Assembly: GCA_035500095.1 (NCBI GenBank)
Contig: DATJXN010000005.1
Coordinates: forward strand, 1-64,000
DNA length: 64,000 bases
Direction: 5' to 3'
Source: Candidatus Binataceae bacterium
GTDB lineage: Bacteria; Desulfobacterota; Binatia; Binatales; Binataceae
Part shown: piece after piece, positions 51,001-58,724 of the stretch
Layout of the letters: the number at the start of each line of letters is the position of its first letter
How positions within the stretch are numbered: the stretch's first letter is position 1
Program-made: the position numbers and the translations under genes
Notes under the pieces: model-generated
What the model saw: the letters and a program-made list of their open reading frames with translations, nothing else
Database searches by the model: none
Told to the model about the DNA's origin: nothing

Positions 51001-51229
51001 GCCCGGCGATGGTCGAGAACTGGCGCTCGAGCGGCGTTGCGATCGACGAAGCCATCGTCTCGGGGCTGGCGCCGGACAGAGAGGCATTGACCACGATGGT
51101 GGGGAAGTCAACGTTGGGCAGATCGCTCACCGGCAATTGCCGGTAAGCCATCAGTCCGAAGAAGACGATCGCCAGCGAAATCAGCGTCGTCATCACCGGG
51201 CGGCGGATGAAGCCTTCGGCCAGGTTCAC
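48071..51229 (-). CDS. RND efflux transporter permease (HAE1 family, MdtB/C-like)
   Basis: A 1052-residue inner-membrane proton/drug antiporter. Two repeats of six helices with large periplasmic loops; the proton-relay Asp pair in VGFVVDDAIVMLENIVRHME, the partner Lys in MLVGLVKKNAIMMIDFA and the N-terminal FIRRPVMTTLISLAI are all present. Sequence style fits MdtB/MdtC/MuxB. It overlaps the membrane-fusion gene by four bases, so they form an operon; no outer-membrane channel gene is beside them. Likely exports drugs, bile-type or lipophilic compounds. Confidence 0.96.
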   Translation of the reverse strand: MNLAEGFIRRPVMTTLISLAIVFFGLMAYRQLPVSDLPNVDFPTIVVNASLSGASPETMASSIATPLERQFSTIAGLDQMSSTSMQGQTSITLQFTLDRSIDAAAQDVQAAITAALSLLPQGMPSPPSYEKVNPADKAVLYLGLSSPTLPLSQVDEYAETYLAERISMISGVAQVVVYGSQKYAVRIQVDPQALAYRGIGIDEVAQAVENANVNLPTGTLYGTHEAVTVHANGQLTNAAAYRPVIVAYRNGAPVRLEEVGRVLDGVENDKVAGWVGDQRAVVLAIQRQPGTNTVEVVNAIYRLLPSFREQLPASVSITNLYSRADSIEASVSDVQFTLLLTVFLVVMVIFLFLRNLSATVIPSAALPMSIIGTFAVMWALNYTVDNLSLLAITLSVGFVVDDAIVMLENIVRHMEMGKSVMEAALDGSREIAFTILSMTFSLAAVFIPVLFLGGIMGRLLHEFAVTIAAAILVSGFVSLSLTPMLCSRFLRPHVGERHGRLYMTIERGFDRILEGYRRSLTVVMRHRRATLALAVGLLMGTLYLLAVIPKGFLPSEDQGQVLMFTKAAQGISYDAMVKHQEALADIIRRDPNVTTYFSSAGATGFSGAGNTGILFAHLKPRPGRKLSVDQVMDEMRPKLAAVPGIIAFLQNPPPIQIGAKFTEATYQLTLQSPNTDELYKYAQILEHKMHGMRELTDITSDLQISNPQVNVVIDRDKAHSLGISAQSIEDALDSAYGERQISTIYAPNNEYHVILEVEPQYMANPATLALLYVRAQNGALVPLDTVARLQRTLGPLAINHSGQLTSVTISFNVAPGVSLGKALADVKGLATDTVPASISTGFQGTAEEFQSSMRNLGLLLVMAILVIYIVLGVLYESFIHPVTILSGLPAAGFGALLTLMIFHMDLDLLAFVGIIMLVGLVKKNAIMMIDFALDAQRTEGKSPAEAIFEGSIVRFRPIMMTTMAALMGTLPIALGIGAGADSRRPLGVAVVGGLFFSQLLTLYITPVIYTYMESFHDWVTSLRRRRRGETEPHLLPGGRRTEEAPPRRRAAS

Positions 51230-52617
51230 GAAGGCACCTGCTGCGCCGGTTGATCGAGTCCCTGTTTGACCTTCACCTTGGCGCCGGGAAAGAGGCGCAG
51301 TTGGCCGTCGGTGACCACCGTCTCCCCGGCTTTCAGACCGCTCTTGATCACAGTTTTGCCGTCGAGTGAATCGCCCACGATCACCGGCCGCGCCTTGGCT
51401 GACATATCGCGTTCGACCACGAACACGAACGATCCGTCCTGACTTGTCTGCACCGCCTGCGACGGCACCAGAATTGTGTCCGGGAGCTCGCTGAGAGTCA
51501 AAGTGACGTCCACGTACTGGCCGGGCCAGAGCCGTTCTTCGGCGTTCGCGAACAAGCCCTTGAGCTCGAACGTGCCGGTGGTGGCGTTGACGGTGTTGTC
51601 GATAAAGCTGAGCGTGCCGTTCTCGGGCGCGGGCTCGAGTTCGCGGCTGCGCGGCCGCGCGAGCACGGCAAGCTGATGCCCGTTCATGTCGCGGCGCACC
51701 TCGTCGAGATCCTTCTCGGGCACGTTGAAATCGACGTAGATGGGTTTGATCTGATTGATCGTCACGATCGCGCCGGTCGCGTCGTTGGCCTTGACCAGGT
51801 TGCCCGGATGCAGCATCAGGTTGCCGGTGCGTCCGTCGATCGGTGAGCGGATTTCAGTGTAATCGAGGTTGATCTTCGCCGTCTGGACGGCGGCTTCGTC
51901 GGCCATCACGGTCGCCCGCAAGGCCTGCGCGGTGGCATGGGCCTGGTCAGATTGCTCGCGCGAGCCTACGCCCTGCTCGAGGAGGTAGGCGAAGCGCTTC
52001 TCGTCGTTGGCGGCCTGCGCCATCTGCGCGCGGTCGCGGGCGAGATTAGCCTCGGCCTGACGGAGCGCGGCTTGGAACGGCCGGGGGTCGATCGTGACCA
52101 GTAGGTCGCCCTTTTTCACGTCCTGGCCTTCGTGGAAATGAGCCTCTGCGATCTTGCCGTCCACCTGCGAGCGCACCGAGACGGTCGAGTAGGCCTCGAC
52201 CGTGCCGATCGCATGGAGCTGGACCGGGACGGTTTTGAGCATTGCCTGTGCGATGAGTACCGGGACGGGCCCGCTCATGAAACCGCCGCCTGCCCCCTGA
52301 GAGTCCGATTTCGAGCACCCGACCAAGCTGGCGGCGATCGCGAGCAGGACCGCGGCGGCGCGAGCCGCGACGCAAAACGATCGACCGGCGGGGCGGGCGA
52401 TTCGATCGAGGGCGAACGGGATCGGCTTGCCGTGATTGTGAGCGGGCGAGCACGGTCGGCCCGACAGGCTGTGTGCGGTCAAATTAAGTCTATCCTCGCA
52501 GTCCGTAGTCCAAGCTTCGCGAAGTCTTCGAAGTCCCGGCTTTACGCGCAAACTCCTGCAGATACTATCAGGCTTGGCGAAGGCGAGGAAAATCGCCCCC
52601 GCACCCGCCCAGGTCAT
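51226..52617 (-). CDS. RND efflux periplasmic adaptor (membrane fusion protein)
   Basis: The lipoprotein adaptor linking the RND pump to an outer-membrane channel. Lipobox-like LLAIAASLVGC is followed by the biotinyl-lipoyl-like domain (VRSQVDGKIAEAHFHEGQDV), alpha-hairpin, and beta-barrel. The start is uncertain: the frame opens with an ATG at 52617, but the first 70 residues look unlike a signal; the mature lipoprotein cysteine lies at about residue 101 of this frame, and a TTG at 52482 or another alternative start is likely. Overlaps the pump gene by four bases. Confidence 0.85.
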   Translation of the reverse strand: MTWAGAGAIFLAFAKPDSICRSLRVKPGLRRLREAWTTDCEDRLNLTAHSLSGRPCSPAHNHGKPIPFALDRIARPAGRSFCVAARAAAVLLAIAASLVGCSKSDSQGAGGGFMSGPVPVLIAQAMLKTVPVQLHAIGTVEAYSTVSVRSQVDGKIAEAHFHEGQDVKKGDLLVTIDPRPFQAALRQAEANLARDRAQMAQAANDEKRFAYLLEQGVGSREQSDQAHATAQALRATVMADEAAVQTAKINLDYTEIRSPIDGRTGNLMLHPGNLVKANDATGAIVTINQIKPIYVDFNVPEKDLDEVRRDMNGHQLAVLARPRSRELEPAPENGTLSFIDNTVNATTGTFELKGLFANAEERLWPGQYVDVTLTLSELPDTILVPSQAVQTSQDGSFVFVVERDMSAKARPVIVGDSLDGKTVIKSGLKAGETVVTDGQLRLFPGAKVKVKQGLDQPAQQVPS

Positions 52618-52641
52618 CGATTTGGTTGCAGACGCACGCTC

Positions 52642-54399
52642 TCAGCGAGGAATCACCGGCAGTACGACGCGCGAGCCGTAGCGGCGGTCGTGGAAGACTG
52701 CCTGATGCGCTCGCTCGAGCGCGGCGTCGGCAAAAAGCTCGTGCCCGGTGTTGGGATTTCGGTCGTAGCGGGGAAAGTTGCTCGACGAAACCTCGAGCCG
52801 CAGGCGGTGCCCGGCCTTGAACAGATGGCTCGTGGCCCAAAGGTCGAGCCGGTATTCGTACACCCGCTCGGGCACGATCGGCGATGGTGCAGAGAGCGAG
52901 TCGCGAAACCGCGCGCGCACCACGCCCTCGACGATATTCTGCACATAGCCGTCCGGACGCACGTCGCAGAGCTTGGCCGTGAAGTCGGTGTCCGGCGCTG
53001 ACGACGCCGCGTACAGAACCATCGTCACCGGCCCCGTCACTTCCAGGTCGCTTGCGAGCGTCTCGCCGGTATAGACCAGCACGTCGCTGCGCTGCTCGAT
53101 CTCGCGCTGATCGAAGACTCCGGCCTTAAGTCCCAGCGTCGTACCGCCGCGCGTCGGGACCGGATCGGCGGGGTCATAGACGTATCGGTCGGCCGGCTCG
53201 TCGCCCGGGCGCGCGGAGCCGAGCGTTCCATCGCCCGCGAGGGTATTGGCATGTCCGCCGCTGTGCAGGAACATTTCGGCGTATCGCGTGCGCGCGAGCG
53301 GCCATTCGTCTTCGTCACGCCATCGGTTCTCGCCCATCACGAACAGCCGTACCGGGGGCTCTTCGATCACTCCGTTTTGCGCGTCCTTGAGAAAGTGATC
53401 GAACCATCGCAACTGGAACGCGTGCAGTTCGATTGCCGCCTCCGGGCCGAAGTCGATATCTCCGGTGCCGCGCGAGGTGGGAATCGAATAAGGCAGCAGA
53501 TGCGCCCAGGGACCCATCATCAGTTTCTGCGCGCGCCGCGTATTTGGGCTGCGCGCGCCGTCGCGCATCCCGAGATACATCGCAAACGTGTCGTACTGGA
53601 AAGCGTCGTACCATGAGCCTACGTGAAGCATCGGCGTGTCGAACTCGCCGAAGCGCGGACGCAAGTCGGTCGCGGCCCAATAGGGACCCTCCGTCGAATG
53701 ACGAAGATAGTCGGCGAAAAACGGAGCGCCGTCCTTCAAGCGCTCGCCCCAATCGCGGACCGGCAGGTGGTGATAGGCCTCGCGCTTGAGCGGAGCCATC
53801 GGGATGTCCGGGCGCGAGACATAGCTGTCCAGCCGCGCTCGATGCTGCTCGTAGATGCCCTTGCGCGCCAGCGTGTCGCGCGCCATGAACATGAAGTACG
53901 CGAGCATCCATCCCAGCTCGAGCGCGCCGCGCCGGTAGGCGAAATTCTCGAAATAGGTGACTGGGGCCGAGACGGGCGCGGCGACGCGGAGATGCGGCGG
54001 GCGCACAACGGCGGCGTAATACTGCACCAGCGCAAGATACGACTGCCCGACCATCCCGACCTTGCCGTCCGACCAGGGCAGCGCCGCCGCCCACTCGACG
54101 GCGTCGTAACCGTCGTGCGCTTCGTGGATGAACGGGTAGAACTCGCCTTCCGAACTGTGACGTCCTCGGGTGTCCTGCACGACCACGACATAGCCGCGCG
54201 GCGGGAAAAAATCCTTCTCGGTCAGCGCCATCCCCGCGCCCTTGTCATAAGGAGTCCGCAGCAGCAGCACGGGAAAGCGGCCCGGCGCGTCGGGCCGATA
54301 TACGTCGGCCCGAAGCGTTACGCCGTCGCGCGTGCGCATCGCCTGATCCCTTTCCACCAGGACCTTGTAAACCGGTTCGCTCGGATTCGGATTCGCCAT
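52642..54399 (-). CDS. CocE/NonD family X-Pro dipeptidyl-peptidase-like hydrolase
   Basis: A 585-residue alpha/beta hydrolase of the S15/CocE family. Nucleophile Ser in GMVGQSYLALVQ, oxyanion region in LLLRTPYDKGAG, and the C-terminal jelly-roll (PepX_C) domain with LEVSSSNFPRYDRNP NTG-type end (LEVSSSNFPRYDRNPNTG). Family members cleave esters such as cocaine, glutaryl-7-ACA or dipeptides; substrate here unknown. Single gene; an AT-poor intergenic region separates it from the divergent activator gene at 54860. Confidence 0.9.
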   Translation of the reverse strand: MANPNPSEPVYKVLVERDQAMRTRDGVTLRADVYRPDAPGRFPVLLLRTPYDKGAGMALTEKDFFPPRGYVVVVQDTRGRHSSEGEFYPFIHEAHDGYDAVEWAAALPWSDGKVGMVGQSYLALVQYYAAVVRPPHLRVAAPVSAPVTYFENFAYRRGALELGWMLAYFMFMARDTLARKGIYEQHRARLDSYVSRPDIPMAPLKREAYHHLPVRDWGERLKDGAPFFADYLRHSTEGPYWAATDLRPRFGEFDTPMLHVGSWYDAFQYDTFAMYLGMRDGARSPNTRRAQKLMMGPWAHLLPYSIPTSRGTGDIDFGPEAAIELHAFQLRWFDHFLKDAQNGVIEEPPVRLFVMGENRWRDEDEWPLARTRYAEMFLHSGGHANTLAGDGTLGSARPGDEPADRYVYDPADPVPTRGGTTLGLKAGVFDQREIEQRSDVLVYTGETLASDLEVTGPVTMVLYAASSAPDTDFTAKLCDVRPDGYVQNIVEGVVRARFRDSLSAPSPIVPERVYEYRLDLWATSHLFKAGHRLRLEVSSSNFPRYDRNPNTGHELFADAALERAHQAVFHDRRYGSRVVLPVIPR

Positions 54400-54826
54400 C
54401 GTTGTCGCCTCGGCGGGCGCGTCGCTGCCTTTGCACGGGCGACTTTCGGACGCGCCTGCTGTTTCGGTTCGGGTCTGGACTTAACCAAGGATGTAGAACA
54501 TCCGCTCGCAAAAAAGCCAGCGAGTTTTCCGATCGGATGAGAGACATCCATGCGCATGGACTGCGCTTCGCAGCCACAGAAATTGAGCGGATTGGACATG
54601 TCTCGGATCAGTTCATCGGATCGGTTCGACGGAATATTCGCTTCCTGTCGTTTCTGCCGTACCGAGCGCACGGATGAGTAATTTCGCCGTTTCAACTTTT
54701 CGTCGCGGGCAAGGGCAAACGCGACCCCTGCTCCGCTTGTTTGGGTTCTACCGCTCCGCTCGCTTGGTATCCGCCTTGCACGCTTATCGATTCGCTGCCC
54801 CGGAGCATTTGCGGGACAGGCTTTGC

Positions 54827-54858
54827 GGGGATTCGGCGGGGATTCGGCGGGGATTCGA
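54827..54858. repeat. Short tandem repeat (11 bp x 3)
   Basis: Three head-to-tail units of GGGGATTCGGC, the last imperfect (GGGGATTCGAG), directly before the chosen start codon of the activator-like gene. It could vary in copy number. Its position just ahead of the ATG suggests an effect on translation or simply a replication-slippage site. Confidence 0.55.
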
Positions 54859-54859
54859 G

Positions 54860-56146
54860 ATGAAAGACGGGATGAAAGATCGGGCGAACACGGAAATCGC
54901 CACAACCGGCGAGGCGCGGGCGAGCGCCGAGCGGATATGGGTTGCGCCGGCGTTGACGCGGTCGATGGAGCCGCTGCTGGCCGGCCTCGGTATCGAGTTG
55001 CTTGAACCGGGCGAGCGCGATCGCGCGACGATTCGGATGGAACTGGCCGCCGGAGAGGCCGGCGTCTCTGCAGGACGCGTGCGAATCGAGAGCGTTGGCG
55101 GCCCGGCGCATGGAAAAGATGTGCAGAATCTGCAGGATTCGCGGAATCTGAAGGAGGCGATCGAATTCGACGGGCCCGGCGTCTGGGCTGCGGCGAGCTT
55201 TGTGGTGTCGCAGGTTTTCGGGCTCTCGCCGCCGCTGTTGACCGCCGATCCGGCAATGTTTGCGGTCATTCGCGCGGCCGCGCGCGCCGGCCAGGTCGAC
55301 TCGCCGATTCTGGTCACCGGTGAGACCGGCACCGGCAAAGAATTGCTGGTGCATCTGAATCCACGCCGCGAGCCGGGCATGGGCGGATTGATTTCCGTCA
55401 ACTGTCCGGCGCTCAACGGCGCGATCCTGACGAATGCGCCGCGCGACACCGAAAGGTTCGACGAAGAAGGCCGGCTCTGCGAATTGTGCGCCACCGCAGA
55501 CGCCACGCTCTTTCTCGACCAGGTCTCCGAACTCTCGCGCGCTACGCAGACGCGCGTCTTGCACGCGATTCTGCACGCCGGCAATGCCGAGGCGAATGAT
55601 TCCGCCGGGCAGTTGCGGACGGGTGCGCGCCTGGTCTCGGCGACCAACCGGCCGTTGGCGCCGATGCTGCTCGGCGGCGAGTTCAGACGCGAGCTTTACG
55701 ATCGCCTTTCCGTGTTGACGCTTGGCGTGCCGCCGCTCCGCGAGCGGCGCGGGGATATTGCGATGCTCGCGGAGAGCTTCCTGCGCCTGGCGGCGCCGCA
55801 ATTGCGCTTCTCGCCCGGGGCGCTCAAGGCGCTCGCCAACTATTCGTTTCCCGGCAATGTGCGTGAGTTGCACAACCTGGTAACGCGATTTGCGATCATG
55901 CAGCGCGACGCGGCGAACCGCCTTATCCACGCCGCCGACGTTCGCCCTGAACTGGCGGGCGCTCCGCTCGGGCCGTCGATATGGAAGTCGAGCCCGTTCC
56001 GGATGCGGCGGGAGATGGTGTTGGAGGCGCTGATGGTCTGCGGCGGTGACCGGGCCGCGGCCGCGCGCAAGCTGGGCATCAGCGTCCGCGCGCTCCAGCA
56101 GCACGTGGCGTCGGGCGCTGGCCCCGGTGCGCCTCGCGCGCGCTAG
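54860..56146 (+). CDS. Degenerate sigma-54-activator-like AAA+ protein lacking the GAFTGA loop
   Basis: 428 residues resembling NtrC-type activators. Walker A is intact (GETGTGKELLVHL) and VNCPALNGA follows as usual. The next part, normally ESELFGHxxGAFTGA, is replaced by unrelated residues (APRDTERFDEEGRLCELC), so the sigma-54-contact loop is absent. Walker B reads TLFLDQVSEL, with Gln instead of the catalytic Glu. The arginine-finger region RRELYDRLSVL, sensor II GNVRELHN and the C-terminal Fis helix-turn-helix are kept. The N-terminal 120 residues are not a receiver domain. The ATG at 54860 is chosen; the frame is open to 54674. Probably a DNA-binding regulator without normal sigma-54 activation. 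Confidence 0.75.
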   Translation: MKDGMKDRANTEIATTGEARASAERIWVAPALTRSMEPLLAGLGIELLEPGERDRATIRMELAAGEAGVSAGRVRIESVGGPAHGKDVQNLQDSRNLKEAIEFDGPGVWAAASFVVSQVFGLSPPLLTADPAMFAVIRAAARAGQVDSPILVTGETGTGKELLVHLNPRREPGMGGLISVNCPALNGAILTNAPRDTERFDEEGRLCELCATADATLFLDQVSELSRATQTRVLHAILHAGNAEANDSAGQLRTGARLVSATNRPLAPMLLGGEFRRELYDRLSVLTLGVPPLRERRGDIAMLAESFLRLAAPQLRFSPGALKALANYSFPGNVRELHNLVTRFAIMQRDAANRLIHAADVRPELAGAPLGPSIWKSSPFRMRREMVLEALMVCGGDRAAAARKLGISVRALQQHVASGAGPGAPRAR

Positions 56147-56175
56147 AGCCGATGCGCCTCGCGCGCGCCAGAGCT
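56129..56175. repeat. Tandem duplication of 24 bp across the activator-like stop codon
   Basis: Unit TGCGCCTCGCGCGCGCTAGA plus GCCGA at 56129-56152 is repeated almost exactly at 56153-56175. The first unit contains the TAG stop codon of the activator-like gene. Likely a slippage duplication of no functional weight. Confidence 0.5.
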
Positions 56176-56269
56176 AGACCGCGAGGTAATCCGCGGCGGA
56201 GAAGGCCGAACCGCTGCGAACCCGGGTCCGATCGCGCTCGCCGCGGATGCTGCGCGAGCGCTACGCGAC

Positions 56270-57451
56270 CTATCCTTTGGGCAGGCCGAGTACGCGTTCG
56301 CCGATGATGTTGTGCTGAATCTGGTTGGTTCCAGCGTAGATCGTCGGCCCGCGGGCCGCCAGCATCCGATGCGACCACACGCCGTGGTCAATTGCGAACA
56401 CCGCGCCGTTCTCGAGCTGGCTGTACGGCCCCAAAAGCTCCATCGCGAACATCGCAATCCTCAATCCCAGTTCGGTCGCGCAGAGCTTCATCAGCGAGCC
56501 CTCGGGCCCCGGCGGCAGACCCTTGAGCTGGCGTGTCAGGTTGCGAAAGGCCGTGTACTTTATCGCTTCGACCTCCATCGCAAACTGCGCGATTCGCTGC
56601 CGCACGCCGGTGTCGTCCCATGCGCTCCGCCCGTTGCGCACCAGCTGCTTCGCGAGCGCAGCCAACTCATGCACCTGCCGCATCATCCCGCGGTCATGAC
56701 TGCCCGATCGCTCGAACATCAGTGTGGTGATCGCGACGTGCCATCCCTGGTTCTTCTGTCCGACGATATTCGTCTTGGGCACGCGGACATCCTCGAAGAA
56801 AACCTGGTTGAAGCCGCGCGCGCCGGTCATCTGGACCAGCGGCCGCACTTCCACTCCGGGCGTCTTCATATCGACCAGCAGGTAGGTGATGCCCTTGTGT
56901 TTGGGCGCCGCGGGGTCGGTGCGGGTGAGCAGAAATATCCAGTCGGCGTGATGCGCCGCGGAGGTCCAGATTTTCGATCCGTTGACGATGAAGTAGTCGC
57001 CGTCCTCCACCGCGCGCGTCTGCACCGAGGCCAGGTCTGAGCCCGAGTTGGGCTCCGAGTAGCCCTGACACCAGATCTCCTCGGCGGTGAGAATTTTCGG
57101 CACGTGGCGGCGCTTCTGCTCCTCGGTGCCCCAATGAATTAGCGTGGGGCCGAGCAGCGAGACGCCGAAGCCGACGAAAGGCACGATGGTGCCCGCGCGT
57201 TCGAGCTCCTGCTCATAGATGAGGTTCTGCATCAGGGTGGCGCCGCGGCCGCCGTACTCTCTGGGCCAGTTAAGACCGATCCATCCGCCCTCGTTGAGCT
57301 TGCGATGCCATCGCAGGCGCGCATCCCAATCGCCGTCGGCTTCGTCCGCGAGCGCCTCGCGCAGCGGAATTGCGTATTGCCGGTTTGCTTCGAGCCAGGC
57401 GCGGAACTCGACGCGGAACGTCTCATCGTCGGGGCTGTAGTTGAAGTCCAT
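56270..57451 (-). CDS. Acyl-CoA dehydrogenase family protein, third paralogue
   Basis: A 393-residue FAD-dependent enzyme of the same subfamily as the pair at 43.2-45.6 kb: EEIWCQGYSEPNSGSDLASV, YFIVNGSKIWTSAAHHADWI and AGTNQIQHNIIGERVLGLP. The ATG at 57451 follows GAGGTCGG and matches the MDFxxSxxDExFR N terminus of its relatives; the frame opens further upstream at 57610. It stands alone, divergent from the glyoxalase gene. Confidence 0.93.
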   Translation of the reverse strand: MDFNYSPDDETFRVEFRAWLEANRQYAIPLREALADEADGDWDARLRWHRKLNEGGWIGLNWPREYGGRGATLMQNLIYEQELERAGTIVPFVGFGVSLLGPTLIHWGTEEQKRRHVPKILTAEEIWCQGYSEPNSGSDLASVQTRAVEDGDYFIVNGSKIWTSAAHHADWIFLLTRTDPAAPKHKGITYLLVDMKTPGVEVRPLVQMTGARGFNQVFFEDVRVPKTNIVGQKNQGWHVAITTLMFERSGSHDRGMMRQVHELAALAKQLVRNGRSAWDDTGVRQRIAQFAMEVEAIKYTAFRNLTRQLKGLPPGPEGSLMKLCATELGLRIAMFAMELLGPYSQLENGAVFAIDHGVWSHRMLAARGPTIYAGTNQIQHNIIGERVLGLPKG

Positions 57452-57687
57452 TTGACCGACCTCTGAGCTCCTCCTGCGTACCGCTTTCATCGCGATACGC
57501 AAGGGTTGTCGAAAAATGCATAGCACATCCGGTTTCCAAAGCCTTGTCTTCGCCGCGCGATTGACATGCTGCGGCCAATCGCGGAAAAAGAGCCAGGGGC
57601 AAAGAGCCAACAGGCGGCCGCCGGCGAAGCGGAATAGACGCGCAAGACGGACGGGTAAGGGAAAAGCGAAGAAGCGAGACGTGAAAG

Positions 57688-58356
57688 GTGAAAGTCACGC
57701 TCGACCTTCCCGCTGACGTTTTCGACGGCGCCTTTACCGAGGACCGGTTCGCCGAACGCGTGCGGCAGTGGGCGATCCTGGTCCTGCTTGACGCGCATCG
57801 CCTGCACGAACACGAGGCGGCAAAGATCCTCGGGGTCGAGCGCTGGGAATTGGTCGCGCGGATGGAAGCCGAGGGCATGCGCCCGACGGAGAAGGTGTTC
57901 GAGGAAATCCGCGGCGAACTTGGCCGCGCGGTCGCCGCGCGCGGCGAGAGGTCGCGACAAGGGAGAACAGTGATGCGCTTTCTGCACACGATGATCCGGG
58001 TCAACGATCTCGACCAGACGCTCAAGTTCTATTGTGGCCCGCTCGGGATGAAGCTGCTCAGCCGCAAGGACTACCCCGACGGCAAATTCACGCTCGCGTT
58101 CGTCGGCTACGGCGACGAGAACTCCAATACGGTAGTCGAGCTCACTCACAACTGGGACACCAAGAGCTACGACCAAGGCAGCGCGTTCGGCCATCTGGCG
58201 ATCGGCGTGGACGACATCTACAAGACCTGCGACGAGCTCAAGCGCCAGGGCGTCAAGGTCACGCGCGAGCCCGGCCCGATGAAGTTCGGCAGCACGGTAA
58301 TCGCGTTTGTCGAAGATCCCAACGGCTACAAGATCGAGCTGATCGAGCGCAAATAG
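57688..58356 (+). CDS. UPF0175-like domain fused to glyoxalase I (GloA)
   Basis: One open frame of 222 residues. Residues 1-75 match the UPF0175 form (VTLDLPADVFDG, LLDAHRLHEHEAAKILGVER), small DNA-binding/antitoxin-like proteins. Residues 96-222 are a complete lactoylglutathione lyase: MRFLHTMIRVNDLDQTLKFY, metal ligands His in FLHTM, Glu in VVELTH, His in FGHLAIGV and Glu in YKIELIER. An internal ATG at 57973 with AGGGAGAAC before it could start GloA alone, so two products are possible. GloA detoxifies methylglyoxal with glutathione. The GTG at 57688 lacks a strong ribosome-binding site. Confidence 0.85.
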   Translation: MKVTLDLPADVFDGAFTEDRFAERVRQWAILVLLDAHRLHEHEAAKILGVERWELVARMEAEGMRPTEKVFEEIRGELGRAVAARGERSRQGRTVMRFLHTMIRVNDLDQTLKFYCGPLGMKLLSRKDYPDGKFTLAFVGYGDENSNTVVELTHNWDTKSYDQGSAFGHLAIGVDDIYKTCDELKRQGVKVTREPGPMKFGSTVIAFVEDPNGYKIELIERK

Positions 58357-58724
58357 CCCGGCGCGAACGCTTCAAACGCCCAGCGAAATGCGGGAGGGGC
58401 CGGCGGCGGTTCGATGAAAGCCGCGGCCTATAAGAAGCCCAGCGAGATGGCCGTGAGCGACGTGCCTGGCCTCGAGGCGTGCTCTGCCGCCTGCTCGATC
58501 CGCATCGAGCGCCGCGCCGATACGCTCACAGCGTCCAGTTTCCATCGATGCCGACATTATTCGAGCGGTACGCCCGCCCAGACGCGGTGCATAATACTCA
58601 TCAAATATCCAAGCGAAATAACAAATAAGTAAACGGATGCTCGCCGGTCGCGGCGGGACAGCTTCGGATCGTTTCTTGCGGCCTCTGCCGTCGCATCACT
58701 CTACGGTCAGGAGTTGTCTCGAAA
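58357..58724. other. Intergenic stretch with a possible alcohol-dehydrogenase N-terminal remnant
   Basis: At 58414 a plus-strand ATG starts MKAAAYKKPSEMAVSDVP, which looks like the N terminus of a zinc-type alcohol dehydrogenase (MKAAVYxxPGxxxVxDVP), but the resemblance ends after about 18 codons and nothing more of that family follows. The rest, with an AT-rich part near 58550-58630, shows no gene; it may contain the promoter of the NHL-repeat gene. Confidence 0.4.

Noticed and set aside
58414-58632. Frame starting like a zinc alcohol dehydrogenase
   Set aside because: Resemblance covers only about 18 codons and the rest is unrelated, so it is at most a remnant and not a gene.
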